A DNA stretch of 64,000 bases from Gymnothorax reevesii (Eukaryota > Chordata > Actinopteri > Anguilliformes > Muraenidae). The translations under genes were made by a program, and so were the position numbers. The notes under the pieces were generated by a model that saw only the letters and a program-made list of their open reading frames with translations, made no database searches and had not been told where the DNA came from. Location of the stretch: contig CM056573.1 in assembly GCA_029721435.1 (NCBI GenBank), forward strand, positions 192,075,103-192,139,102, written 5' to 3'. Each line of letters begins with the position of its first letter. The stretch's first letter is position 1. This document shows, one piece after another, positions 10,046-21,216 of this stretch.

Positions 10046-11092
10046 CAAATAGTTTATTTCTTTAAATTTTTTTATTGGAGTCCAACATTTCACAGCATCA
10101 ATACAAAGTATCCAGTTATTCCATAGCTGTTTTCCACTTTTTTTTTTCCTCCCTTTAACACTTGTGGAACAACAAACCAGAAAAAAGAGCAACCCCTCCC
10201 CAGAAAAGAAAAGGGGGGAAAAAAAGGGGGGGGTGAGGTGAGGGAGGAATAATATCGATAAATAAGTACATGCATGCAGGATGCCTAATGTGCTCACTAA
10301 AAGTAAATAGGATACATCTAATTGATTCGATTGGGGTCCAGAGAGGTGAGGGTGTTTACATATGTAATGACAGGTTGCCATATTTTATAGAAATTGGCTG
10401 CTGAGCCTCTTAAGGAATATTTAACTTTTTCCAAAGACAGAAAAGACATTAGGTCACTCAACCAAGACGTAGCAGGAGGGGCATTTGAGCTATTCCAATG
10501 TAATAGAATACGTCTGCGGGCTATGAGTGAGGCAAAAGCAACAACATCAGAGTTCTTCTTAGTGAGATTAACTGAAATACGAGGTACCCCAAAGATGGAT
10601 AATAACGGACAGGGTTCTAATGTGATGTTGAGGGCTTTGTTTAACGATTTAAAAAAGCATGACCAGAAGTTGACTAGTTTGGGGCAAGAAAAGAACATAT
10701 GAACATGGTCTGCTGGAGAAAGGCCACACCTGTCACAGATATCATTTGTGCCTGAGAATCACTTACTAAGTTTATGTTTTGTGAAATGAATTTTGTGGAG
10801 GACCTTAAATTGGATTAAACTAAGACGAGCACAAGAAGATGTAGAATTGACCCTGATCAGTGCTTTCCTCCACCACTCATCCGTCAGATCAAAGCCAAGC
10901 TCCTTTTCCCAGCTATCCCTGAGCTTTGCAAGGGTGGATGTATTTGAAGATGATATGAGGTCGAATAATACTGAAATCTTATTACGAGCCAGTGGTAGAG
11001 AGAGTACCTCAGTGATAAGAGATCTTGTTGGAGATTGACGGAATATGAATCCCAAAGACTTAAAATACTCCTGCTGCTCAAATACACATAAA
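10046..11092 (-). pseudogene. L1-type LINE, 3' end of ORF2 and tail
   Basis: Read on the minus strand from about 11090, the frames give a C-terminal L1 ORF2 segment: SLPLARNKISVLFDLI, WEKELGFDLTDEWW, SCARLSLIQFKVLHKIHF, then FFSCPKLVNFW and LLHWNSSNAPPATSW, ending in YSLRGSAANFYKIWQP. This is the post-RT region of fish L1-like elements, including the weak Cys-rich segment. Several frameshifts separate the pieces. The minus-strand 3' end is A-rich near 10050-10075 (CAATAAAAAAATTTAAAG). It truncates CR1 copy A on one side and meets a plus-strand L1 head to head on the other. Confidence 0.82.
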
Positions 11093-11735
11093 TCATACTC
11101 ACGTATTGATTATTTTTTAGTTTCTGCTAATTTGAGACATAAAATAAAGGACTGTCACTATGATAGCATTTTAATATCTGACCAAGCGGTAAACTCATTA
11201 ATATATGAAGATTTAAGATTAAGGAGAATTCCCCCTAGGTGGAGATTCAAACAAAAAGCTCCTAGACTCAGAGTTTATATCGTTCATAAATAATCAAATC
11301 AATATTTTTTTTTTGAAACTAATACAGATGAAACATCACCCTCTTCAAGGTGGGAAGCTTTTAATACATACAGAAGAGGTCACATAATTAGCTTTACTAG
11401 TTATGAGGCAAAACAAACTTATCAGAAAACAGAAAAGTTGGAAGCAGATATTGAACTGCTTGGGGGGGGGGAATTTTATCAAACATTATGCCCAAACGTC
11501 CATCAAAAACTCCTGCTGCTAAGAACACAGTATAATGAACTTTCTGCCTCGAGGGCAGCCTCACATCTTTTGCGCCTTAAGCAGACGTTTTACGACCTGG
11601 GAAGCTCCTAGCCTAGTGCCTCCAACAATTACAAAATGAGAAAAATATTGCATCAGTCGAAAATAGTGATGGGCAGATTATTCTCGACCCCTTAGGAATT
11701 AATGAAACTTTGAAGGCCTTTTTTGAAAAGTTATG
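11093..11735 (+). pseudogene. L1-type LINE, end of endonuclease and linker (part 1 of 3)
   Basis: SYSRIDYFLVSANLRHKI followed by SILISDQAVNSLIYED matches the last block of the apurinic-like endonuclease of L1 ORF2, including the Ser-Asp-His motif, here Ser-Asp-Gln, so the terminal catalytic histidine is lost. The linker continues to about 11735 with a frameshift around a G run at 11462-11470 and a stop near 11609. The element is 5'-truncated within the endonuclease. It is interrupted by an L2 element and continues at 13478. Confidence 0.82.
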
Positions 11736-13477
11736 CAGCTCAGACATAACACATATGGGACAAGAGCAAAATCTTTTCTTTATAATAATAGGACCTGTGA
11801 TATGTCACATTTTTTTCTTGTAGACCCCTCATCACTTGATGATGTTGTATTTAAGCTCAAATCCTCCACCTGCTGTCTGGATCCACTTCCTACAACTTTT
11901 TTTAAAGACGTTTTTAGTTGTTTAAATAAAGAGGTCCTGCAAATTGTCAACTGTTCCCTCCAGTCTGGTATTTTCCCAAGTGCTTTTAAAACTGCTGTCA
12001 TAAGACCATTATTAAAAAAGAACAGCCTCAACCCCACAGTCTTAAGTAATTATAGACCAATCTCAAATTTCCCATTTCTTAGCAAGGTTCTTGAAAAAAT
12101 TGTCTACAATCAACTGAACAACTACATAATGACCTGTTTGATGATTTTCAGTCTGATTTTAGATCCCACCATAGCACAGAAACTGCTCTTATGAAGGTTT
12201 TAAATGATCTTCACATTAATACAGACTCCGGTAAAGTCTCAATCCTTGTGCTCTTGGATCTCAGTGCTGCGTTCGACACAGTCGATCATGGGATCTTACT
12301 AGACAGACTACACAATTGGGTGGGATTATCTGGTTCTGTCCTAAACTGGCTGACCACCTATATACTAGACAGGGACTTCTTTGTTTCTATTGAACATTTT
12401 GTGTCTGACAAAGTTGCTGTAACTTGTGGGGTTCCACAAGGTTCAATCCTAGGTCCACTACTCTTTAATTTATATATGCTTCCGCTTTGGCACATTATAA
12501 AGAAACATGACGTGCAATATCATAACTATGCGTATGACACACAACTCTATATTTGCCTTTCACCCAATGATTTTAGTGCTGTAGAAACACTAATTAAATG
12601 CATTAAGGACATTAATACATGGATGAACCAAAATTTTCTACAACTTAACAGTGACAAAACTGAAATTATTATTATTATAGGTGCAAAATCAAAGAGACAG
12701 CAAATCGCAGACCACCTCAGATCCTTTTCCCTTGACTGTAAAGAACATGCCAGAAATCTTGGGGTTATCATAGATGCTGATCTTAATTTTAACAATCATA
12801 TTAATAATGTCACAAGATTATCTTTCTTCCACCTAAAAAACATTTAAAAAATCAGAGGCTTTCTGTCAAATTCTGACGCTGAAAAACTTGTTCATGCATT
12901 TGTAACTAGTAGACTTGACTATTGTAACGGTCTGTTCCCTGGACTCCCTCAAAAATCTATTAAACGGCTGCAGATCATTCAGAATGCTGATGCACAAATT
13001 TTAACTAAAACCAAGAAAAACGAACATATCACTCCGGTTTTGAGGACCTTGCATTGGCCTCCAGTACATGCCAGAATTGATTTTAAAATCCTTCTTATTG
13101 TTTACAAGGCACTGAATGGCCTTGCTCCAAACTATATTTAAAAAAATGCTTGTCCCATATGAACCAACTAGAAGCCTTGGATCATCAGCCAATGGTCTTG
13201 TAGTTCTCCACAGACGCTGTAAAGCTGGAGAAGCTGCTTTCAGTTATTATGCCCCAAGTACATGAAAGGCCCTTCCAAGGGATATCAGAGATGCCCCCAC
13301 ACACTCTTTCACAACTAAACTTAAAACATTTCTTTTTAGTGTCATTTTTAGCTAGTCTGAGGTTTTTTTTTGTTTTTTTAATATATTTTTTAAATTTATA
13401 TGTATGCTTATATGTCTACTCCTGTGAAGCACATTGTGTTGCCTTTGGGTATGAAATGTGTTCTATAAATACATTTT
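11736..13477 (+). pseudogene. L2-clade LINE inserted in the L1
   Basis: RT motifs in order: SSTCCLDPLPTTFFKDVF, then [38 protein letters not shown] (motif A, near 12255), [20 protein letters not shown] (motif B, near 12427), and the active site read as NYAYDTQLY where L2 elements have YADDTQLY, so one catalytic aspartate is Tyr. The C-terminal block TSRLDYCNGL and TLHWPPVHARIDFKILLIVY follows. The 3' end has the typical L2 tail GAAGCACATTGTGTTGCC and TATAAATA near 13465. Frameshifts lie near 12160 and 12845. The N-terminal endonuclease is absent, so it is a 5'-truncated insertion. Flanking L1 sequence resumes directly after the tail. Confidence 0.88.
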
Positions 13478-15426
13478 CATCATTTCAGGATTAATAAATT
13501 CAGATCTTGGAGCAGCTATATCCAAGGAGGAAATATAGATAATTTGAAATCAGGTAAAGCCCCTATCCCAGATGGGCTGCCAACAGAAATGTATAAAAAA
13601 TGTAAAGCCAAATTGCTGATCCTACTTTTTGACATGTTTTTAGACTCATTTGAAAAGGGAATTCTCCCCGTTTCATTAAGAGGAGCTTTGATAACTTTAT
13701 TACCTAGACCGGGTAAACCATGCAATAAATGTGAAAACCTAAGATCAATAAGTCTTCTTAATGTAGATTTAAAGATACTTTGCAAAATTTTGGCTCGAGA
13801 GACTTGAGAGAATATTACTTGACATAATTGCATGTGACCAGAATGGGTTTATTGTAGGTAGACGAGGATTTGAAACGTGAGACGAGTGTTGGACAGTCTT
13901 CACAACTGGAAAGAAAAACCTGACACTGCTTTACTATCATTGGATGCCGAAAAGGCCTTTGATAGAGTTGAATGGCCCTATTTATTCGAAATATTGAAAA
14001 GATTTGACTGTGGCGATAATTTCTGTCAGTGGGTTAAACTTTTATACAATCAACCATATGCCGAAATATTTGCAAATGGAGTTATATCTAAATCATTTAA
14101 AATCAAACTGGGCTGTAGGCAGGGGTGCCCTCTGTACCCATTATTATTTATTTTTGCAATTGCAGTGTGGTGTCATAAAAACATAACTGGTTTGTCAGTA
14201 GACTAACAGGAACAAATAATTGCTTTATTTGCTGATGACGTCATTCTTTTCTTGGGAAAACTGAAAACCTCCATACCTGCCTTGTTAAATTTAATAAACA
14301 CATGTGGAAGGATATCAGGATATAAAATAAGCATAGAAAAATCTACATTAATGTTACTTTACTCCGAAGAAAGTAACAATACTGGTAATATGTACCCATT
14401 CGAAATGGTAGGGGGATTAGGATGGTGCCATGTATAAGAGACATTGGTGGACCTAATTACAACCCCATGTTAGACTCAATTACTTCCTCTATAGATAGAT
14501 GGAACTCCCTACGCTTATCGCTTATAGCAAAAATCAATGTGCTTAAAGTAAATATAATGCCCAAACTTCTTTATTTGTTCCAGAACATCCCATTGCCCCC
14601 TCCTACTAATTTATTCTCACACCTAAAGAAAATCTTTGTACTTTTTTTTTGTGGAATAATAGACGACCGAGGCTGCGTTTGTCACTCTTGTACTTACCAT
14701 ATGATAGAGGAGGCCTCAAATGCCCCAATCCACTTTGGTCATATTGGGCGGCTCAATTGAGGACTATGATGTACTATTTTACAGATAAGTCCCTCCCACC
14801 CAGGACTAATATTGAAAACTGCTCAACCCCTCTTCCTTTCCCGCAGTACATGTACTCCGCAAAACTCAAAACCTTGAAACAAAAGACAAAAAATCCTACA
14901 GTCAGAAATATGATCATAATCTGGTATCAGGTTAAGAGGTACCTGGGTGAATCCTCCTCTTTGGCATGCTTTAGCCCAATATGGGGTCATCATTTTTCCC
15001 TCCAGGCAGAGCAGACCCTGGTTTTAGGAAGTGGGCTGAAAAAGGTTTAAAGACCATTGGGGATCTGAGGGAATCAGAGGGTGACACCTTGATATCATTT
15101 GAGGAGTTGATGGCAAGGTATGATGCCCATGCAAACATCACTTTAAATATCTACAGGTGAGAAATTTTATTGGAGCATCTCAAAATCAGTGTGTGTCGAT
15201 TCCCCCATTGTCCACCTTGGAAATGGAAATGAAAAATGATTGCATGGGAAAGAGAATTATCTCCACACTATATAGCATGTTAGTAGAGGGATCTTCTGAG
15301 TCTTCTGTATGGAAACTCAACGCCTGGAGGGAAGATTTACAGGAGCACTTGCCCTCCGAGGACGGGGAAGAAGCTACCAATACTCCTCTCAAAGTACAAC
15401 AATATCATTGGCTAATGAGGACATAC
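13478..15426 (+). pseudogene. L1-type LINE, reverse transcriptase and post-RT region (part 2 of 3)
   Basis: Continues the L1 after the L2 insertion. Order: KSGKAPIPDGLPTEMYKK, NVDLKILCKILARET, motif A LSLDAEKAFDRVEWPYLFE (near 13935), motif B GCRQGCPLYPLLFIFAIA (near 14110), active site FADDVILFLGKL (near 14228) with both aspartates kept, then SGYKISIEKS, NVLKVNIMPKLLYLFQNIP and the Trp-rich thumb segment LPYDRGGLKCPNPLW. Frameshifts lie near 13806, 13875, 14205, 14425 and 14700, and stops occur. Codons just before 15427 (WLMRTYVTLERLNK) are those that become the 47-bp tandem unit. Confident as L1 clade; subfamily not assigned. Confidence 0.88.
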
Positions 15427-18400
15427 GTGACGCTAGAAAGGCTTAATAAGTATAATGGTGCTATCCCAGACATGTGACGCCAGAAAGGCTTAATAAGGAT
15501 AATGGTGCTATCCCAGACATGTGACGCCAGAAAGGCTTAATAAGGATAATGGTGCTATCCCAGACATGTGACGCCAGAAAGGCTTAATAAGTATAATGGT
15601 GCTATCCCAGACATGTGACGCCAGAAAGGCTTAATAAGGATAATGGTGCTATCCCAGACATGTGACGCCAGAAAGGCTTAATAAGGATAATGGTGCTATC
15701 CCAGACATGTGACGCCAGAAAGGCTTAATAAGTATAATGGTGCTATCCCAGACATGTGACGCCAGAAAGGCTTAATAAGTATAATGGTGCTATCCCATAC
15801 ATGTGACGCCAGAAAGGCTTAATAAGGATAATGGTGCTATTCCAGACATGTGACGCCAGAAAGGCTTAATAAGTATAATGGTGCTATCCCATACATGTGA
15901 CGCCAGAAAGGCTTAATAAGGATAATGGTGCTATTCCAGACATGTGACGCCAGAAAGGCTTAATAAGTATAATGGTGCTATCCCAGACATGTGACGCCAG
16001 AAAGGCTTAATAAGTATAATGGTGCTATCCCAGACATGTGACGCCAGAAAGGCTTAATAAGGATAATGGTGCTATCCCAGACATGTGACGCCAGAAAGGC
16101 TTAATAAGTATAATGGTGCTATCCCAGACATGTGACGCCAGAAAGGCTTAATAAGGATAATGGTGCTATCCCAGACATGTGACGCCAGAAAGGCTTAATA
16201 AGGATAATGGTGCTATCCCAGACATGTGACGCCAGAAAGGCTTAATAAGTATAATGGTGCTATCCCAGACATGTGACTCCAGAAAGGCTTAATAAGGATA
16301 ATGGTGCTATCCCAGACATGTGACGCCAGAAAGGCTTAATAAGTATAATGGTGCTATCCCAGACATGTGACGCCAGAAAGGCTTAATAAGGATAATGGTG
16401 CTATCCCAGACATGTGACGCCAGAAAGGCTTAATAAGGATAATGGTGCTATCCCAGACATGTGACGCCAGAAAGGCTTAATAAGTATAATGGTGCTATCC
16501 CATACATGTGACGCCAGAAAGGCTTAATAAGGATAATGGTGCTATTCCAGACATGTGACGCCAGAAAGGCTTAATAAGTATAATGGTGCTATCCCAGACA
16601 TGTGACGCCAGAAAGGCTTAATAAGTATAATGGTGCTATCCCATACATGTGACGCCAGAAAGGCTTAATAAGGATAATGGTGCTATTCCAGACATGTGAC
16701 GCCAGAAAGGCTTAATAAGTATAATGGTGCTATCCCAGACATGTGACGCCAGAAAGGCTTAATAAGTATAATGGTGCTATCCCAGACATGTGACGCCAGA
16801 AAGGCTTAATAAGGATAATGGTGCTATCCCAGACATGTGACGCCAGAAAGGCTTAATAAGGATAATGGTGCTATCCCAGACATGTGACGCCAGAAAGGCT
16901 TAATAAGGATAATGGTGCTATCCCAGACATGTGACGCCAGAAAGGCTTAATAAGTATAATGGTGCTATCCCAGACATGTGACGCCAGAAAGGCTTAATAA
17001 GGATAATGGTGCTATCCCAGACATGTGACGCCAGAAAGGCTTAATAAGTATAATGGTGCTATCCCAGACATGTGACGCCAGACAGGCTTAATAAGGATAA
17101 TGGTGCTATCCCAGACATGTGACGCCAGAAAGGCTTAATAAGTATAATGGTGCTATCCCAGACATGTGACGCCAGAAAGGCTTAATAAGTATAATGGTGC
17201 TATCCCAGACATGTGACGCCAGAAAGGCTTAATAAGTATAATGGTGCTATCCCAGACATGTGACGCCAGAAAGGCTTAATAAGTATAATGGTGCTATCCC
17301 AGACATGTGACGCCAGAAAGGCTTAATAAGTATAATGGTGCTATCCCAGACATGTGACGCCAGAAAGGCTTAATAAGGATAATGGTGCTATCCCAGACAT
17401 GTGACGCCAGAAAGGCTTAATAAGTATAATGGTGCTATCCCAGACATGTGACGCCAGAAAGGCTTAATAAGGATAATGGTGCTATCCCAGACATGTGACG
17501 CCAGAAAGGCTTAATAAGTATAATGGTGCTATCCCAGACATGTGACGCCAGAAAGGCTTAATAAGTATAATGGTGCTATCCCAGACATGTGACGCCAGAA
17601 AGGCTTAATAAGGATAATGGTGCTATCCCAGACATGTGACGCCAGAAAGGCTTAATAAGGATAATGGTGCTATCCCAGACATGTGACTCCAGAAAGGCTT
17701 AATAAGGATAATGGTGCTATCCCAGACATGTGACGCCAGAAAGGCTTAATAAGTATAATGGTGCTATCCCAGACATGTGACGCCAGAAAGGCTTAATAAG
17801 GATAATGGTGCTATCCCAGACATGTGACGCCAGAAAGGCTTAATAAGGATAATGGTGCTATCCCAGACATGTGACGCCAGAAAGGCTTAATAAGTATAAT
17901 GGTGCTATCCCATACATGTGACGCCAGAAAGGCTTAATAAGGATAATGGTGCTATTCCAGACATGTGACGCCAGAAAGGCTTAATAAGTATAATGGTGCT
18001 ATCCCAGACATGTGACGCCAGAAAGGCTTAATAAGTATAATGGTGCTATCCCATACATGTGACGCCAGAAAGGCTTAATAAGGATAATGGTGCTATTCCA
18101 GACATGTGACGCCAGAAAGGCTTAATAAGTATAATGGTGCTATCCCAGACATGTGACGCCAGAAAGGCTTAATAAGTATAATGGTGCTATCCCAGACATG
18201 TGACGCCAGAAAGGCTTAATAAGGATAATGGTGCTATCCCAGACATGTGACGCCAGAAAGGCTTAATAAGGATAATGGTGCTATCCCAGACATGTGACGC
18301 CAGAAAGGCTTAATAAGGATAATGGTGCTATCCCAGACATGTGACGCCAGAAAGGCTTAATAAGTATAATGGTGCTATCCCAGACATGTGACGCCAGAAA

Positions 18401-19092
18401 GGCTTAATAAGGATAATGGTGCTATCCCAGACATGTGACGCCAGAAAGGCTTAATAAGTATAATGGTGCTATCCCAGACATGTGACGCCAGACAGGCTTA
18501 ATAAGGATAATGGTGCTATTCCAGACATGTGACGCCAGAAAGGCTTAATAAGGATAATGGTGCTATCCCAGACATGTGACGCCAGAAAGGCTTAATAAGG
18601 ATAATGGTGCTATCCCAGACATGTGACGCCAGAAAGGCTTAATAAGTATAATGGTGCTATCCCAGACATGTGACGCCAGAAAGGCTTAATAAGGATAATG
18701 GTGCTATCCCAGACATGTGACGCCAGAAAGGCTTAATAAGTATAATGGTGCTATCCCAGACATGTGACGCCAGAAAGGCTTAATAAGGATAATGGTGCTA
18801 TCCCAGACATGTGACGCCAGAAAGGCTTAATAAGTATAATGGTGCTTTCCCAGACATGTGACGCCAGAAAGGCTTAATAAGGATAATGGTGCTATCCCAG
18901 ACATGTGACGCCAGAAAGGCTTAATAAGTATAATGGTGCTATCCCAGACATGTGACGCCAGAAAGGCTTAATAAGGATAATGGTGCTATCCCAGACATGT
19001 GACGCCAGAAAGGCTTAATAAGGATAATGGTGCTATCCCAGACATGTGACGCCAGAAAGGCTTAATAAGGATAATGGTGCTATCCCAGACAT
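15427..19092 (+). repeat. 47-bp tandem array grown from L1 ORF2 codons (78 units)
   Basis: Unit: ACGCCAGAAAGGCTTAATAA, then GGATAATGGTGCTATCCCAG and ACATGTG. The anchor GCTTAATAAG sits at 15441, 15488 and finally 19060; 19060 minus 15441 is exactly 77 times 47, so 78 units are present with no net insertion or deletion. Units differ by a few diagnostic bases: GGATAA or GTATAA, CCAGAC or CCATAC, ATCCC or ATTCC, GTGACTCC, and GACAGG. The unit encodes the L1 segment TPERLNKDNGAIPDM; the single-copy L1 frame enters at 15421 and leaves at 19093. Since 47 is not divisible by three, the array destroys the ORF. No spacers, so it is not a CRISPR. Confidence 0.97.
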
Positions 19093-19500
19093 GTGTATCA
19101 GATGTGCAGAGGTGAAAGGGATGCTTTTTCACAGTGTCTGGAAATGCTATAAAATTCAGCAGTTCTGGGGGGAGATTAAACAAGCTTTAGAGACAATACT
19201 AAATATAAAATTAGTTCTTGAACCTAAACTGTTTATTCTCGGTATATATCCTGATGGATATCTTATATCTAGAAAAATAATTACTGCACTAGATTTATGC
19301 TTACTGCTTGCAAAAAGAGTCATAGCACTATCATAGAGAAGTACCTGTAAACCAAAATTCATTAACTGGATGAAGGAACTGTCATCAACTGTTATCAACC
19401 TATGGAGAAGATTACATATATTATAAAGGGGAAGCTATCACTCTTTCAAAACATTTGGGGACCTTTTGTGGAATACATGGAGAGTGTTGATTTAAGAAAT
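19093..19500 (+). pseudogene. L1-type LINE, C-terminal end of ORF2 (part 3 of 3)
   Basis: The frame leaving the tandem array reads CIRCAEVKGMLFHSVWKCYK then QQFWGEIKQAL, the Cys-x2-Cys with downstream His and Cys pattern found near the C-terminus of L1 ORF2 proteins. LEPKLFILGIYPDGYL and CLLLAKRVIALS follow. A frameshift after 19334 leads into FINWMKELSSTVINLWRRLH and the last recognisable segment before about 19470. The order continues that of part 2, which shows that the array lies inside one element and not between two. The 3' UTR and tail are not sharply defined. Confidence 0.85.
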
Positions 19501-20699
19501 GTGGTGAGTGGGGCAGATGAGGCGTAGCTGTTGGTGGTCTTCTGCAGTTCCCTAAAACAATTTCCTCTCTCTTGATACTTGATCTTCCATTCTGAGTGAA
19601 TTGTATAAACCACACACTCTCTTAAACGCTCTCTTAAACGCTCGCTCTCTTAAACCACACACAACAATAATATAATCTGGGCTAATCCTTGAAAAATGGA
19701 GAAACCCTTGTTCTTAGGCTGTTGTGTTTTTTTTTTTTTTTTCTTATTTAATTTAGTCAGGCCGTATACTTTGTGCTTTTACCAAAATATAGTTCCATGT
19801 TATCTCATGAACTATGTTATCTCAAAACTGACTTGCAAGGAAGGGCGATTTGAATGATGGACAATACTTCAACTGTCTTTGACACCTCCTTTGAGGTGAG
19901 AGCACAATTATTTGTAGTTATTCCTGAAATATTTGGAAAACTCAATAAAGATATTGTTGGGAAAAAAGACAAGGTATCACAATATTGTAGTATATTTAAA
20001 CTTACGTTTCAAATCCGCCTGGGGAAAAAAGATTGTTCCTCCATCCTGTATCAGTGCTGTTTGTTTACGCTTGACTCAGAACAATGGGTTCACGGTTATG
20101 TGGCGTCATCTAGCGGCTAGAATTTGTGACGATATAAAAAGTGGAGAACAAATATAAGATGATCCGGTTTTTTGGGATATTTTTGCATGAAAAAATATTG
20201 TCTTATACTCGGGCCAATATGGTATATTACTCTTGCGGTTGACATTGAGAATTATTTTTAGAGATGGGTCTTTGATCAACAAGTGAGTGCCATTTGAAAT
20301 TAATATTATTTGGCACATTTTTATCAGGATTATCTATGACCTCTTTTCAATTCTACATAGCACCACTGGAGGCTATTTTTTCTTTGTCAAGCCAAATGTT
20401 ATTTTGAAGCTGTCTGTTTTTGGAGGCTACTGAGGCACATTTCTTAACGTCTTTCTTGGTCTATGGTTGCAGAAAAAAGGCACAGTATGAAAGTGGTCCT
20501 TTTCAGTCCTGATTGTTGCATTTGGATGAAGAGATTGATTAGGACGATGTTGGATTACCATTGTGCAGTCGTCACATCACATGTCACTATTGTCAAAAGG
20601 AATTAGCTCTATGCTGTTACGCTACAAAGATTTATAATACCTGATTGTATTATTTTGCTCAGCCAGTAGTTTCTGTATACTTATGTAAGGGTAATGAGT
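19501..20699. other. no gene; T run and possible MITE fragment
   Basis: A T run of about 19 lies at 19725-19743. Near 20200-20225, GTCTTATACTCGGGCCAATA resembles a terminal motif I associate with a common vertebrate MITE, but no second terminus was found. No coding domain was recognised in this 1.2 kb. Confidence 0.4.
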
Positions 20700-20955
20700 A
20701 ATCATGATTGCTTGTAAACATTATGACTAGCCTGGGAACACCATAGATTCTTCCAAAGTTCTACTGTCTGCAAGATTCTTCAAGAGCCATCTGGAGAGTT
20801 CTCGCTTTGCTTCCTTTCCTCAGACGTCATATAAGTCCATTGGAAGCACGAGCCTCGCTTTCTTATTTTATTCGTCTCTCTCCACCGCTGTTTCCCCTGG
20901 CCACTGCGTTTGGCGTCTCTAACTCAACAGCCATCACAGTACACTCTGGCCAAAC
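20700..20955 (+). other. probable LTR end / leader of the Ty3-type element
   Basis: Lies directly upstream of the first gag codons and reads like an LTR R-U5 and leader (CTTTGCTTCCTTTCCTCAGA, pyrimidine-rich GTCTCTCTCCACCGCTGTTT). No matching 3' LTR survives in the window, so the LTR boundaries cannot be fixed by self-comparison. Inference from position. Confidence 0.35.
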
Positions 20956-21068
20956 ATGGACACATCAGCGGTGGCCAAGATTAAAAGGGCTGTTACCAGC
21001 CAGCAAGCTATGCTTTCTGGTTTCCCTGAAGAGCTTACAGGTTTGAGCCATCAGCGGTCTGAGTTAGC
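20956..21068 (+). pseudogene. gag: Ty3-type LTR element, gag N-terminus (part 1)
   Basis: ATG opens a frame reading MDTSAVAKIKRAVTSQQAML then a Gln/Leu-rich helical stretch, the usual start of fish Ty3/Gypsy chromovirus-like gag (an N-terminal coiled segment of the form MDxAxx followed by a Gln-rich region). It runs into the LTR of another element at 21069. A compatible gag frame (STGTERLRLQESSLQSQES) starts just after that element near 23378, which is why I treat the two as one gag split by an insertion. No perfect target duplication was found, so this join is an inference. Confidence 0.55.
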
Positions 21069-21216
21069 TGCGCCAGTACCGACCAGCGGTACGTGGTCAC
21101 GTTATGTTGTTACTTGGAGGCTTTGGGGGTTGGCCAAGGGCTGCGTATTATTATTGCACTTTGGAGTAAAAGCCAGTTTACCTTTAGTTCGTGTCTCGGC
21201 TCTTTGTTGTGGCCAC
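21069..21216 (+). repeat. 5' LTR of the inserted, internally deleted LTR element
   Basis: TGCGCCAGTACCGACCAGCG to about GGCCACA. The 140-bp core is repeated at 23222-23364 in the same orientation with scattered mismatches. It contains a polyadenylation-like AGTAAAAGCC and the shared segment GTCTCGGCTCTTTGTT. TG at one end and CA at the other suit an LTR. Confidence 0.7.

Noticed and set aside
10394..10702. Plus-strand 102-codon open frame
   Set aside because: It is antisense to the minus-strand L1 ORF2 C-terminus, which has the recognisable protein motifs.
11040..15477. Twin-priming (5' inversion) of a single L1
   Set aside because: The inverted piece contains the 3' end of ORF2, and the plus-strand piece also reaches that region with different sequence, so two elements are needed.
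15427..19092. CRISPR-like or regulatory array (47-bp units)
   Set aside because: No spacers; the unit is a duplicated piece of L1 ORF2 and its flanks are the rest of that ORF.
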